From positions 1,561,001 through 1,625,000 of the forward strand of contig NZ_CP040710.1 of NCBI RefSeq assembly GCF_005943945.1: a DNA stretch of 64,000 bases, given 5' to 3'. This stretch comes from Aggregatimonas sangjinii. Lineage in GTDB: Bacteria; Bacteroidota; Bacteroidia; Flavobacteriales; Flavobacteriaceae. Position 1 is the first letter of the stretch. Each line of letters opens with the position of its first letter. Both the position numbers and the translations under genes were made by a program. The notes beneath the pieces were generated by a model that made no database searches, was not told the DNA's origin, and saw only the letters and a program-made list of their open reading frames with translations. Below are positions 9,467 through 17,968 of this stretch, in pieces.

Positions 9467-9644
9467 AGGAATCGTTCTCGGTTCAAAGATTGCTTTTAAA
9501 TATACAAAAAAAGATAGGCTGCCGTATGATGAAACGTTTTTGATTGCTATTCATCAAAGTACAATAAATCAACTAGTTATGCGTTAAATAGCAGCTACTT
9601 ATTTGAAAGGCGATTGTTCCAAATCTAATTAAATACAAACAACC

Positions 9645-10694
9645 ATGAAATATATTCTCCATACCGCCATGTTCTTGGCCCTGATTGCCATACTAAGTGC
9701 CTGTAGCGCAACCAGTCAATTGACTATGGGCGTTAAAGAGCCGGCACGTGTTCCCATTCCGTCGGATGTGGTTCGAATCGGACTGATCAATCGCAGTGTT
9801 CCGGCCGAAGGAAACGAATCTTTGGATAAAATCGATAAAATTCTGTCTTTGGAAGGCCTGCGTTTAGATGAGCTGGGAGCCCAATCGGCATTAAATGGAT
9901 TAAAGGCAGAACTGGAGCGCAGTGGCCGTTTCGAGTCCGTTTCGTTAATCGATGGTGTTGATTCGGTCAGAAAAGGTTTAGGGGTGTTCCCAGCACAAAT
10001 GAGTTGGGACGATATCGACGCCATTTGTGATGCGCACAATGTAGATGTCATTTTCTCCTTGGAATTCTACGATACGGATACGAACGTCGGATACGAACAA
10101 AAAATGGTCAACATCCCCAACCCACTTGGTATCAAAGCGGAAGTACCAGGCCATAGAGTAACCATTCGCACTGCACTGAAAAACGGGTGGCGGGTCTACG
10201 ATCCACATACCAAATACATTTTGGATGAATCTTCCTTTCAGGACAATTTGGTCTCCGTAGGAGAGGGCATCAATCCGTTCAAGGCTGTAGAGGCGATTGC
10301 AGGAAGAAAAGAGGCGGTACTGCAAACCAGCAATAATCTGGGCAATGCATACGGACTTAACATTCGCAACCTGACCAGGAGAGTTACTAGAATATATTAT
10401 GTAAAAGGAACCGATAACTTTGAAATCGGTCAACGCAGAGCGCAGGCGGGAGATTGGAAAGGAGCTGCCGAATTATGGGAACGGGAACTGAGCCATCCCG
10501 ATGCGAAAATCGCCGGCCGTGCTTTTTACAATATGGCGATAAGCAATGAGATAGATGGCAATCTAGACAGGGCACTCGAGTATGCCTCGAAGTCTTATAC
10601 CGATTACAACAACAAAGATGCCCTGCGCTATGTAAACATTTTAAAATACAGAAAGCAACAGGTACGTGAGCTGGACAATCAGCTCTCAAAATAA
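9645..10694 (+). CDS. DUF6340 family lipoprotein
   Basis: A 349-residue protein with a lipoprotein signal (LIAILSAC-S, Cys 20). The N-terminal half has a beta-rich domain (IGLINRSVPAEGN...), and the C-terminal part has helical TPR-like pairs (AGDWKGAAELWERELSH, AFYNMAISNEIDGNLDRALEYASKS). This matches the DUF6340 family of Bacteroidota envelope lipoproteins; function unknown. The gene is monocistronic and ends at a strong terminator. Confidence 0.82.
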   Translation: MKYILHTAMFLALIAILSACSATSQLTMGVKEPARVPIPSDVVRIGLINRSVPAEGNESLDKIDKILSLEGLRLDELGAQSALNGLKAELERSGRFESVSLIDGVDSVRKGLGVFPAQMSWDDIDAICDAHNVDVIFSLEFYDTDTNVGYEQKMVNIPNPLGIKAEVPGHRVTIRTALKNGWRVYDPHTKYILDESSFQDNLVSVGEGINPFKAVEAIAGRKEAVLQTSNNLGNAYGLNIRNLTRRVTRIYYVKGTDNFEIGQRRAQAGDWKGAAELWERELSHPDAKIAGRAFYNMAISNEIDGNLDRALEYASKSYTDYNNKDALRYVNILKYRKQQVRELDNQLSK

Positions 10695-10718
10695 TTGAAA
10701 AAGAGAATCAAATAGAAC

Positions 10719-10766
10719 AAATGCCCAAAAAGAGTGTTTCTCATCTTTTTTTTTGGGCATTTTCTT
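10719..10766. terminator. Rho-independent terminator, probably bidirectional
   Basis: A 13-bp perfect stem AAATGCCCAAAAA (10719-10731) pairs with TTTTTGGGCATTT (10750-10762) around an 18-nt loop. T-rich stretches lie on both sides, so it can end the DUF6340 transcript (+) and, less surely, the photolyase operon (-). Confidence 0.8.
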
Positions 10767-10830
10767 TTAAGGATACTTTCAACCTACTAAATGATACTGT
10801 TCGGATCAAGCGAATAGTCCCAACAGTTCA

Positions 10831-12303
10831 TTAGTTTTTGTCCCAAACGGGTCTGCCGGGCAGGGTATGTTTTTCAATAATGCGCTGCCCCTCTTTTTTA
10901 ACGCTGCCCCTCTTTTTAAAAGAATACAATGCATCGCTCGCAAAGGCCCGCATACGCTGAATGTCTATTATCGGTTTCGGATAATCTACACCTAGAGTGA
11001 AGTTCAAAAATTGAAGTTCCATCTCCGGAATAAGCCACGGCTCATGAATGTAGGCACTTGGAAGTTTTGCAAGCTCGGGAACCCATTTTTTGATAAAAAC
11101 GCCCTCTGGATCATGTTCCCTGCTGTTTTTGACAGGATTGTATATGCGTATGGTGTTTACACCAGTCTCCCCCGATTGCATGTTCAATTGGGGAAAGTGG
11201 ATACCCGGTTCAAAATCAAGAAAGTGCTGCGCCAAATGTTCGGTACAATCCTGCCAAGGTTGCCATAACAAATGGGTAAAGAAGGAGGCTAGCATCGCCC
11301 GTAGCCGAAAATTCACGAACCCCGTGGTCATCAGACAGCGCATGGCGGCATCTACCAACGGGACACCAGTTTGCCCTTCTCGCCATGCCTTTTGCAGCTC
11401 TGGTCTGACTTTTTTTATGAGTTGGTGGTACCCTGCATTTACACTCTGAAACTCCATCCCGATTTCCATTTCAAACTTTTGAATGAAATGTGCCTGCCAG
11501 CGCATCCGGGATAAAAAGGAGCTTAGGTTTCTTTTGGAACCAATATGCTTTTTATGTGATGCGGCATATTTGCAGACTTGGCGGGTGCTTAAATTTCCCC
11601 AGGCCAAATAAGGGGAAAGCCTGCTGCTGTACAAACGAGATGTCGCAGGTTTCGAATAGTGGGTATTGTAGCCTTTGATGCGATTCGTTAGAAAAGTATC
11701 CAGGTATTTTTTGGCCTGTGTTGTTCCCCCACGCTGCAGATGTGTAGAAACTGGGGTTAGCAATGAAACGAGTTTAAAAAGCGGTACAAAATCTTCTGCT
11801 ATCTCCGAACTTGTATAGAAATGACCATCCCCCATTAGGGGGATGGCTATTGGCCGATTCATAAAATCGACCCAATTGTTTTTCCACTCCCTGCGGTTCT
11901 GGATGCCACGGAGCACCCCGTTCTGTACACTTTCTTCCCAGGCTATTCGGTGACTTCTGCACCATTTGGCCACGCTCTTGTCGCGGTCATAGGTCATTTG
12001 CATACCGGTTTCCTGATACGAAAAGAGAGTAGAGATGGGTTCGATTCGATGCAGTTTTTCAAATAGCGTAATAACCTCTTCCTGAACAACAAGGATTTCA
12101 GTATCAAAAGGTTCTAGTTGGCGCTGGAGGTCTTCTAAACTCTGTTTTATAAAATCAACATGTTTGCTACTGTAATGTTGGTCGTTCAGCCAGAGAGGTT
12201 CAAAACTATAGACAAGTAGTGTTTTTTGCCCTGAAGCTATGGCTCTCACCAAGGGTTCATGATCTACTAGACGCAAATCTCTTTTTAACCAGACCAATAC
12301 CAT
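10831..12303 (-). CDS. Photolyase/cryptochrome family flavoprotein
   Basis: A 490-residue member of the photolyase/cryptochrome family. The N-terminal Rossmann-like domain begins [17 protein letters not shown], and the C-terminal helical FAD domain has the motifs [31 protein letters not shown] and [19 protein letters not shown]. It is clearly distinct from its neighbour, the classical CPD photolyase, and lacks the DASH-type hallmarks I know. It could be a (6-4)-type or other photolyase or a light sensor. Its start overlaps the stop of phrB by one base (TAATG), which implies translational coupling. It is the last gene of the four-gene operon. Confidence 0.85.
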   Translation of the reverse strand: MVLVWLKRDLRLVDHEPLVRAIASGQKTLLVYSFEPLWLNDQHYSSKHVDFIKQSLEDLQRQLEPFDTEILVVQEEVITLFEKLHRIEPISTLFSYQETGMQMTYDRDKSVAKWCRSHRIAWEESVQNGVLRGIQNRREWKNNWVDFMNRPIAIPLMGDGHFYTSSEIAEDFVPLFKLVSLLTPVSTHLQRGGTTQAKKYLDTFLTNRIKGYNTHYSKPATSRLYSSRLSPYLAWGNLSTRQVCKYAASHKKHIGSKRNLSSFLSRMRWQAHFIQKFEMEIGMEFQSVNAGYHQLIKKVRPELQKAWREGQTGVPLVDAAMRCLMTTGFVNFRLRAMLASFFTHLLWQPWQDCTEHLAQHFLDFEPGIHFPQLNMQSGETGVNTIRIYNPVKNSREHDPEGVFIKKWVPELAKLPSAYIHEPWLIPEMELQFLNFTLGVDYPKPIIDIQRMRAFASDALYSFKKRGSVKKEGQRIIEKHTLPGRPVWDKN

Positions 12304-13613
12304 TAGGAGACGGCGTCTTTGTATGTTTTTAGACAGCGTTCCCGTGCCTCTTTATGATCTACCATCTTGTCCGGGTAGGAGAGCTCCTGCAATTCCGGGA
12401 CCCATTTATTTATATATTCTTTTTGTTTATCGAATTTATCGACTTGGGTCATAGGATTAAAGATTCGGAAATACGGGGCAGCATCTACACCGCTACCAGC
12501 GGCCCATTGCCAATTTCCGACATTGGAACTCATTTCGTAATCTAACAATTTTTCCGCAAAGTAGGCTTCGCCCCAACGCCAATCGATGAGCAGGTGTTTG
12601 CACAAGAAGCTGGCCACAAGCATACGTACGCGATTGTGCATATAGCCAGTGGCGTTCAATTCCCGCATTCCGGCATCTACTAGTGCGTATCCCGTTTGAC
12701 CGTTTTTCCATTTTTCGAATTCGTCCTCATTGTTCCTCCATTCGATGCGGTCGTATTTCGACCGAAAGGCTTCGTTTCGGGTACGGGGGAAGTGCCATAG
12801 GATTTGCATGAAAAATTCACGCCAGATCAATTCGCTCCAAAAGACCTCGTTTTGTTCGGATATCGCTTTCTTCATCATTTTACGCACCGAAGCGGTGCCG
12901 AACCTGAGATGGGGCCCTAATCTGGAAGTTCCGTTCTCTTTTGCAGGAAAATTCCTGGTATCCTCGTAATTTTCAATGAGTGTCGGAGTGACCGTATAGT
13001 CGGGCACCTTGATCGAGGCGGTCTCAAAGCCCATATCCGAAAGGGACAGGTTGGGCAAATGAGAATGTTCGATAAGGTTTTCCAGATACTGGCTGGTGTA
13101 ATGTATGACGAGATGTTCATCGGGGTTAAAGGCGCCTTTCCATTTGTTTTTATATGGCGTATAGACCACATAAGGGTCGCCGTCGTCTTTGACAACTTCC
13201 TTCTTTTCAAAAATCACCTGGTCCTTAAAGGTTAGAAATTCAACATCGGCATCCTTTAGCAGCTTTGAAATTTTCTCATCCCTCTTTTTAGCATAAGGCT
13301 CATAGTCTCTGTTAGTATATACAGCCTGAACGCTATACTCCTTCAGCAGGTCGGAGAAGATGCTCTCGGGGGTGCCGTAGTACAGTGCCAATGAACTATC
13401 ATACTCTTCCTGTAATTGACCACGCATGCTTTGCAGCGTATCGTGAATGAATGTGACCCTTGCATCATCCTTTGGTAAATCATCCAAAATTTCCTTGTCG
13501 AAGATGAATATGGGAAGTACGGGCGAATCGCCTTTGAGCGACGCCAAAAATCCTACGTTATCATCCAACCGCAAATCCCTACGGAACCAAAAAATCGAAA
13601 CTTTTTTACTCAT
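12303..13613 (-). CDS. phrB: Class I CPD deoxyribodipyrimidine photolyase
   Basis: A 436-residue class I photolyase that repairs cyclobutane pyrimidine dimers using FADH- and blue light. The N-terminal antenna domain starts [14 protein letters not shown], and the FAD domain contains [40 protein letters not shown] in pieces and the signature [21 protein letters not shown]. The ATG at 13613 is preferred; the frame extends three codons further only to a TTG. The gap to the SDR gene is 71 nt, and the downstream cryptochrome gene overlaps by one base. Confidence 0.93.
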   Translation of the reverse strand: MSKKVSIFWFRRDLRLDDNVGFLASLKGDSPVLPIFIFDKEILDDLPKDDARVTFIHDTLQSMRGQLQEEYDSSLALYYGTPESIFSDLLKEYSVQAVYTNRDYEPYAKKRDEKISKLLKDADVEFLTFKDQVIFEKKEVVKDDGDPYVVYTPYKNKWKGAFNPDEHLVIHYTSQYLENLIEHSHLPNLSLSDMGFETASIKVPDYTVTPTLIENYEDTRNFPAKENGTSRLGPHLRFGTASVRKMMKKAISEQNEVFWSELIWREFFMQILWHFPRTRNEAFRSKYDRIEWRNNEDEFEKWKNGQTGYALVDAGMRELNATGYMHNRVRMLVASFLCKHLLIDWRWGEAYFAEKLLDYEMSSNVGNWQWAAGSGVDAAPYFRIFNPMTQVDKFDKQKEYINKWVPELQELSYPDKMVDHKEARERCLKTYKDAVS

Positions 13614-13684
13614 GTGAACCAATATCTTTTTATCAAATGCTTTTATGCCCTTAAACAGACCGTCGTTTATCTACAATAAAAATT

Positions 13685-14377
13685 CTATGTAACGTTCAAA
13701 CTTCCTATGCCCCCATTTACACCGACAACTTGTCCCGTCATCCACGTGCTTTCGTCACCGAGTAAAAAGATAGCGATGTTGGCAATATCGGAAGCGTTAC
13801 CCACGCGTTTAAGCGGATGTCGTTCGGCCATCATTTCTTTCTTTTTGTCATTGTTCAATAGTCGTCCGGCAAGCGGTGTATCCACTAAGGACGGCGCAAC
13901 AACATTTACTCTTAATTTAGGTGCATATTCGGCTGCCATTGATTTGGCAAAGCCCTCAATTGCGCCTTTCGCGGCAGCCACGCTTGTATGAAATGGCATT
14001 CCCGTACCAACCGCTACGGTACTAAAGAACACCATGCTCGCGCCATCGGACATTTTTGGGATAATATCTTTTACACAGCGCACCAAACTAAAAAAATTGA
14101 TTTGCATGTCCTCGTTAAAGGTATCCATAGACATCATTTTAAAAGGCTTTAGATTGATACTGCCCGGGCAATAGGCAAATCCGTGCAATTCTTCCGGAAG
14201 TTTGGAAGTGTCCAACTCATCGGTAAGGGCGTCAAAGGGAATATGTGTGACGTCAAGTGCGCCAAGTTCATCTTTAGTACGTGAGGCGATATATACATTG
14301 TTCGTTTTGGATAGTTCTCTGGCCATAGAAAGGCCGATACCGTGGGAACCGCCAATTAGTAGTATGTTTTTGCTCAT
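13685..14377 (-). CDS. SDR-family protein lacking the catalytic tyrosine
   Basis: A 230-residue short-chain dehydrogenase/reductase fold. The nucleotide-binding motif is GGSHGIGLSMA (residues 9-19), and the serine in MVFFSTVA and the lysine in VAAAKGAIEG are kept. The tyrosine of the YxxxK motif is replaced by valine (V-A-A-A-K), so normal SDR catalysis is doubtful. The ending GQVVGVNGGIGSL is typical of the classical SDR group. It starts 5 nt after the SRPBCC gene and precedes phrB by 71 nt. In flavobacteria such genes recur beside photolyases; the role is unknown. Confidence 0.87.
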   Translation of the reverse strand: MSKNILLIGGSHGIGLSMARELSKTNNVYIASRTKDELGALDVTHIPFDALTDELDTSKLPEELHGFAYCPGSINLKPFKMMSMDTFNEDMQINFFSLVRCVKDIIPKMSDGASMVFFSTVAVGTGMPFHTSVAAAKGAIEGFAKSMAAEYAPKLRVNVVAPSLVDTPLAGRLLNNDKKKEMMAERHPLKRVGNASDIANIAIFLLGDESTWMTGQVVGVNGGIGSLNVT

Positions 14378-14382
14378 AATGT

Positions 14383-14880
14383 TTAAAAGGATTTAAATTT
14401 TAGAATTTTCTCTCTTCCCGGTATGGTACCGAAAAGTTCAATTAGTTTTTGTTCGCGAAACGCAAAAATTTGTTCAAGTTGATTTTTTACCAGTAGGGGA
14501 TGGGCGAGTTGACCAAGTATACCAAGAGGTAGCTTATAATCGATGATGTCCTCCATCTCAACCCCGCCGTCAATGGCTTTGATAAAATGTTTATGATGCC
14601 AAAGCGCATAGGGCCCATAGCGTTGCTCGTCAACAAAATATTCACCTTCTTTCACATGGGTGATTTCCGAAACCCATTTGGTGCTGTAAAATGGGAAAGG
14701 ACTTACTTTATATTGAATGATTTGTCCAGCGAACATGGGTCTATCAGCTCCGGACAAAATAGTAAAACCCATATCGTCGGGAGTGATATTCGCTAAATTG
14801 GCGGGATTTGAGAGAAAATCCCATGCCACCTGCTGCGAAACGGGAATGGACTGTATAGCGTGTAGTTGGTACAACTTCAT
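14383..14880 (-). CDS. SRPBCC family ligand-binding protein
   Basis: A 165-residue START/Bet v1-like protein of the cyclase/dehydrase kind (IPVSQQVAWDFLSNPANLANITPDDMGF; the later MEDIIDYKLPLGILGQL). Such proteins bind hydrophobic ligands; no enzyme residues are obvious. It is the first gene of the operon SRPBCC-SDR-phrB-cryptochrome and lies just downstream of the palindrome and -7 box at 14894-14942. The ATG at 14880 is the natural start. Confidence 0.85.
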   Translation of the reverse strand: MKLYQLHAIQSIPVSQQVAWDFLSNPANLANITPDDMGFTILSGADRPMFAGQIIQYKVSPFPFYSTKWVSEITHVKEGEYFVDEQRYGPYALWHHKHFIKAIDGGVEMEDIIDYKLPLGILGQLAHPLLVKNQLEQIFAFREQKLIELFGTIPGREKILKFKSF

Positions 14881-14893
14881 TTGTGTGTTTCAA

Positions 14894-14942
14894 CAAATAT
14901 AACGGCAATATTGTCTAACATAAACATATTATTGTTAAACAA
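14894..14942 (-). promoter_or_regulatory. Candidate operator and -7 box of the photolyase operon
   Basis: Read on the minus strand, TTGTTTAACA (14942-14933) and TGTTAGACAA (14920-14911) form a 10-bp inverted repeat with one mismatch and a 12-bp spacer. The -7 box TATATTTG (14901-14894, exact TAnnTTTG) follows 9 bp later, 13 bp before the SRPBCC start codon. No good TTG -33 box is present at the usual 17-23 bp, and that position is inside the palindrome. This suggests regulation by a dimeric factor, plausibly a MerR/LitR/CarH-like light-responsive regulator, though none is encoded in the window. Confidence 0.55.
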
Positions 14943-15062
14943 ATAGTAAAAATTTCGTTTGAGTCAATTTTTTTTAAAAGTGTTGTCCACTTAAATCGTG
15001 TTGAGCCGATTGAAATAAAGTTTCTATCTAATTTCTATTTCGTACTTTTCCCTTTAAATCTT

Positions 15063-16202
15063 ATGAAAGCGCTACTTATCACATATCTACTCTGTGTCAC
15101 GTTTTTGCTTAACGCCCAAACGGAGGTTGTGCAACTTGGCGAGCTGCCCGAGGAGGTGTATGAAACTTCTGGGCTCATCGTATACAATGAAAATCTGATT
15201 ACTCATAACGATTCCGGTAACGCGGCCGAACTCTACGAAATCGACACCTTGAGCTTGTCGGTGACACGCACGGTGCTTATCTCAAATGCGGAAAACGTAG
15301 ATTGGGAAGACATCGACCAAGATGAAGATTACATCTACATTGCCGATTTTGGAAATACGCTAGGCACACGGCAAAATTTGAAGATTTATCGGGTCGCAAA
15401 GACTGCATATGACGCTTCTGACGCCGTAACTGCCGAAGAAATCGGATTTGTTTACGAGGATCAAACCGATTTTACCGACAATGGCTTTAGCGATTGGGAT
15501 GCCGAGGCACTTTTCGTGTTGGACGAGCAACTAATCATTCTAACCAAGCAATGGCAATCTAATAATACCGTGGCCTATTCGCTAGCAAAGACTCCAGGGA
15601 ATCATATCGCCCAGCGATTGGATGAATATGCCATAAACGGACTCGTAACTGGTGCCACCTACAACACGCAGAGCCAAGTACTGTATATAATAGGATACAA
15701 CTCGCTTCTTAGGGCTTTTATAAATCGGGTGGAAAATCCTACTACAACCACAATTTTTAGTGGGAGCAAGGGAAGGTTGAATACCGATATCGGTTTTGCG
15801 CAGATTGAAGGAATTACCTATACCGGAGCAAATAGTTACTTCATTTCTTCTGAACGATTCAGTGATGCAGAACGCGGTATTACACTCCCGTCATTACTCT
15901 TCAGCGTTACCACCAATGATACCATACCGAATGAACCAGAGCCGGAACCAGAACCTGATGGCGACGACCCGTTCGTACTTTTTCGCCAATTCGATTCCCA
16001 TGAGTTGCGCTATCATTTAAATCCAGATAGACCTGTTTTGGGTTGGGCTATTTTCGATAGTTCCGGAAGGCGTGTTCTTTTCGAAGATAAAAACATAACG
16101 GAGATTGCGCCCATCGATATTTCTGCCTTACATCCGGCCATCTACTATTTTAACCTCTCACTGGCAGGTGAAACGATAGCACTACCTTTTGCCGTTGATT
16201 AG
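15063..16202 (+). CDS. Exported beta-propeller-like protein with a C-terminal sorting-like domain
   Basis: A 379-residue protein with signal peptide (LLNAQ). Residues about 20-280 repeat a pattern typical of propeller blades (ETSGLIVYNENLITHNDSG, VDWEDIDQDEDYIYIADFGN, DWDAEALFVLDEQLIILTKQ, IEGITYTGANSYFISSE). A Pro/Glu linker (EPEPEPEP, about 293-300) leads to about 75 C-terminal residues that look like a degenerate type IX secretion (T9SS type A) sorting domain (WAIFDSSGRRVL, ISALHPAIYYFNL). No enzyme motif is visible, and function is unknown. Confidence 0.7.
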   Translation: MKALLITYLLCVTFLLNAQTEVVQLGELPEEVYETSGLIVYNENLITHNDSGNAAELYEIDTLSLSVTRTVLISNAENVDWEDIDQDEDYIYIADFGNTLGTRQNLKIYRVAKTAYDASDAVTAEEIGFVYEDQTDFTDNGFSDWDAEALFVLDEQLIILTKQWQSNNTVAYSLAKTPGNHIAQRLDEYAINGLVTGATYNTQSQVLYIIGYNSLLRAFINRVENPTTTTIFSGSKGRLNTDIGFAQIEGITYTGANSYFISSERFSDAERGITLPSLLFSVTTNDTIPNEPEPEPEPDGDDPFVLFRQFDSHELRYHLNPDRPVLGWAIFDSSGRRVLFEDKNITEIAPIDISALHPAIYYFNLSLAGETIALPFAVD

Positions 16203-16291
16203 GGGTGAAAACGAGTTTATTTAGGATTTTATTAACAAAGCACACCTAGGTTTATCTCTAGTTTTGTCAAAACTTTAAAACCTTTATACCA

Positions 16292-17137
16292 ATGAAAAAA
16301 TTATCACTTTTTGTATTCGCGTTGGCCCTTGCTTTTTCGGTGCAGGCGCAGATCAACACACCGGCACCTAGTCCTGCTGCGAAAATCGAGCAGAAAGTAG
16401 GCTTGACCGATGTGACCGTAGATTATTCACGTCCCTCTATGCGCGGACGCACCATTTTTGGCGATTTGGTACCTTATGACAAATTGTGGCGAACTGGAGC
16501 AAATGGCTATACCTTGGTCTCTTTTAGCGATGATGTTAAAATTGACGGTCAGGACGTTAAAGCAGGTACGTACTCCGTATTCACGAAACCCGGAAAAGAA
16601 TCCTGGGAAGTTTTCTTTTATACCGATACGCAGGGCGGCGGTACTCCGGCCGAATGGGACGAGGCCAAAGTAGTTGCTAAAACTACGGCTAAAGTATGGC
16701 CGATGGAGATGCCAGTGGAAACCTTTACCATTACCATTGACGACCTTCATAATGGTGGTGCTACCTTGGGTATGCTTTGGGAAAAAGCCTATGTAGGCGT
16801 AAAATTCGAAGTACCGACCGATGAAGCTGTAATGAAAAATATCGATCAAGCTTTGGGCGGCCCTTCTGCTAATGACTACTATGCCGCATCGGTATATTAT
16901 TTGGAGCAAGGGAAGGATATCTCCAAGGCCAAGGAATGGATGGATAAGTCCATGTCCATGACCGAGGAGCCTCGCTTCTGGCAATTGCGCCAACAATCGC
17001 TGATCTATGCAAAAGCTGGAGACAAGAAAGAAGCTATTGCCACTGCCAAAAAGTCTTTGGAAGCGGCAAAGGCGGCTGGTAACGACGACTACGTGAAAAT
17101 GAATACCGACTCCTTAAAAGAATGGGGAGCGATGTAA
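16292..17137 (+). CDS. DUF2911 domain exported protein
   Basis: A 281-residue protein with a clear signal peptide (AFSVQAQ). The DUF2911 domain covers about 25-165 (VTVDYSRPSMRGRTIFGDLVPYD in pieces, LWRTGANGYT). The C-terminal third is helical and TPR-like (DISKAKEWMDKSMSM, KKEAIATAKKSLEAA). The family is abundant in marine Bacteroidota and its function is unknown. A TAGTTTTG -7 box lies at 16259-16266, and a terminator follows the gene. Confidence 0.85.
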   Translation: MKKLSLFVFALALAFSVQAQINTPAPSPAAKIEQKVGLTDVTVDYSRPSMRGRTIFGDLVPYDKLWRTGANGYTLVSFSDDVKIDGQDVKAGTYSVFTKPGKESWEVFFYTDTQGGGTPAEWDEAKVVAKTTAKVWPMEMPVETFTITIDDLHNGGATLGMLWEKAYVGVKFEVPTDEAVMKNIDQALGGPSANDYYAASVYYLEQGKDISKAKEWMDKSMSMTEEPRFWQLRQQSLIYAKAGDKKEAIATAKKSLEAAKAAGNDDYVKMNTDSLKEWGAM

Positions 17138-17163
17138 TCTTCTTCAAATACCAATTAGAATGG

Positions 17164-17192
17164 AAACCCGCAGGAAATTGCGGGTTTTTTTT
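17164..17192 (+). terminator. Rho-independent terminator after the DUF2911 gene
   Basis: AACCCGC (17165-17171) pairs with GCGGGTT (17180-17186), followed by a run of T, 27 nt after the DUF2911 stop codon. Confidence 0.85.
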
Positions 17193-17365
17193 AACTTTTT
17201 TTTTGGAATGGAATAGCCGACTATTCTATGGTAACCAAACAATTTCGGATTAACTTTGCAAGTCCGAATGATTTCGTCGAACAATTAAAGTTATTGGCGA
17301 ATTTCAGGTAGGGCGACTTTGGAAAAAGTTACTTTAGCCGTCATTCGAATAGTCTATAAAAAATA

Positions 17366-17824
17366 ATGCTGAAAGACATCCTTGTAGCTATGTTGTGGAG
17401 TATTTCGCCATTTGGGGAGGCCAAAGTCGGTATCCCATATGGTATGCTTCAGGGTGCGAATATCTATCTGGTATTCGTCGCTTGTCTGGCGGCGAACATC
17501 TTAGTCTTTCCATTGATGATGTTCTTCCTGCATTCTTCCAACAGGCAGCTGCTCCGTTGGGCGCCCTATAAAAAAGCGGCTTTTTATATCGCGCGCAGAA
17601 CCAAAACTAATTCAGGGGCCAAAATCAAGAAATATGGTTTCTGGGGCTTATTGTTCTTTGTGATGATTCCCTTGCCAGGAACAGGTGTGTATGTGGGCAG
17701 TATCGCAACCTATCTTTTTAGAATCGAGACCAGTAAGGCATTTATGGCGAATGTCATCGGCATTTTCTTCTCCTCCGTAATTATCTGGGTGATGACCTTA
17801 TTGACCATGAAGGGGATGGCCTAA
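17366..17824 (+). CDS. Small multi-drug export protein family (COG2426) membrane protein
   Basis: A 152-residue integral membrane protein with four or so hydrophobic helices. It has the family features: acidic and proline residues in SPFGEAKVGIPYGM at the first helix, and GFWGLLFFVMIPLPGTGVYVG in pieces. The family (Sm_multidrug_ex) is named for a claimed efflux role that is weakly supported. A perfect 6-bp inverted repeat (GAATAG-ccga-CTATTC, about 17210-17225) and a TAACTTTG -7 box (17251-17258) lie upstream. Confidence 0.8.
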   Translation: MLKDILVAMLWSISPFGEAKVGIPYGMLQGANIYLVFVACLAANILVFPLMMFFLHSSNRQLLRWAPYKKAAFYIARRTKTNSGAKIKKYGFWGLLFFVMIPLPGTGVYVGSIATYLFRIETSKAFMANVIGIFFSSVIIWVMTLLTMKGMA

Positions 17825-17968
17825 CGCTTCACAACCCTACGGACCTAAAGATTGGTTTCTTTCGTATAAGCCGACTCCCCTTATTTTCTGACGCAGACGA
17901 ATCATTCGGTCATCTGGCGATAATCTTTAATCAGTAAAGTTCCGACCCATAAATTCCAGTACTCGCAA

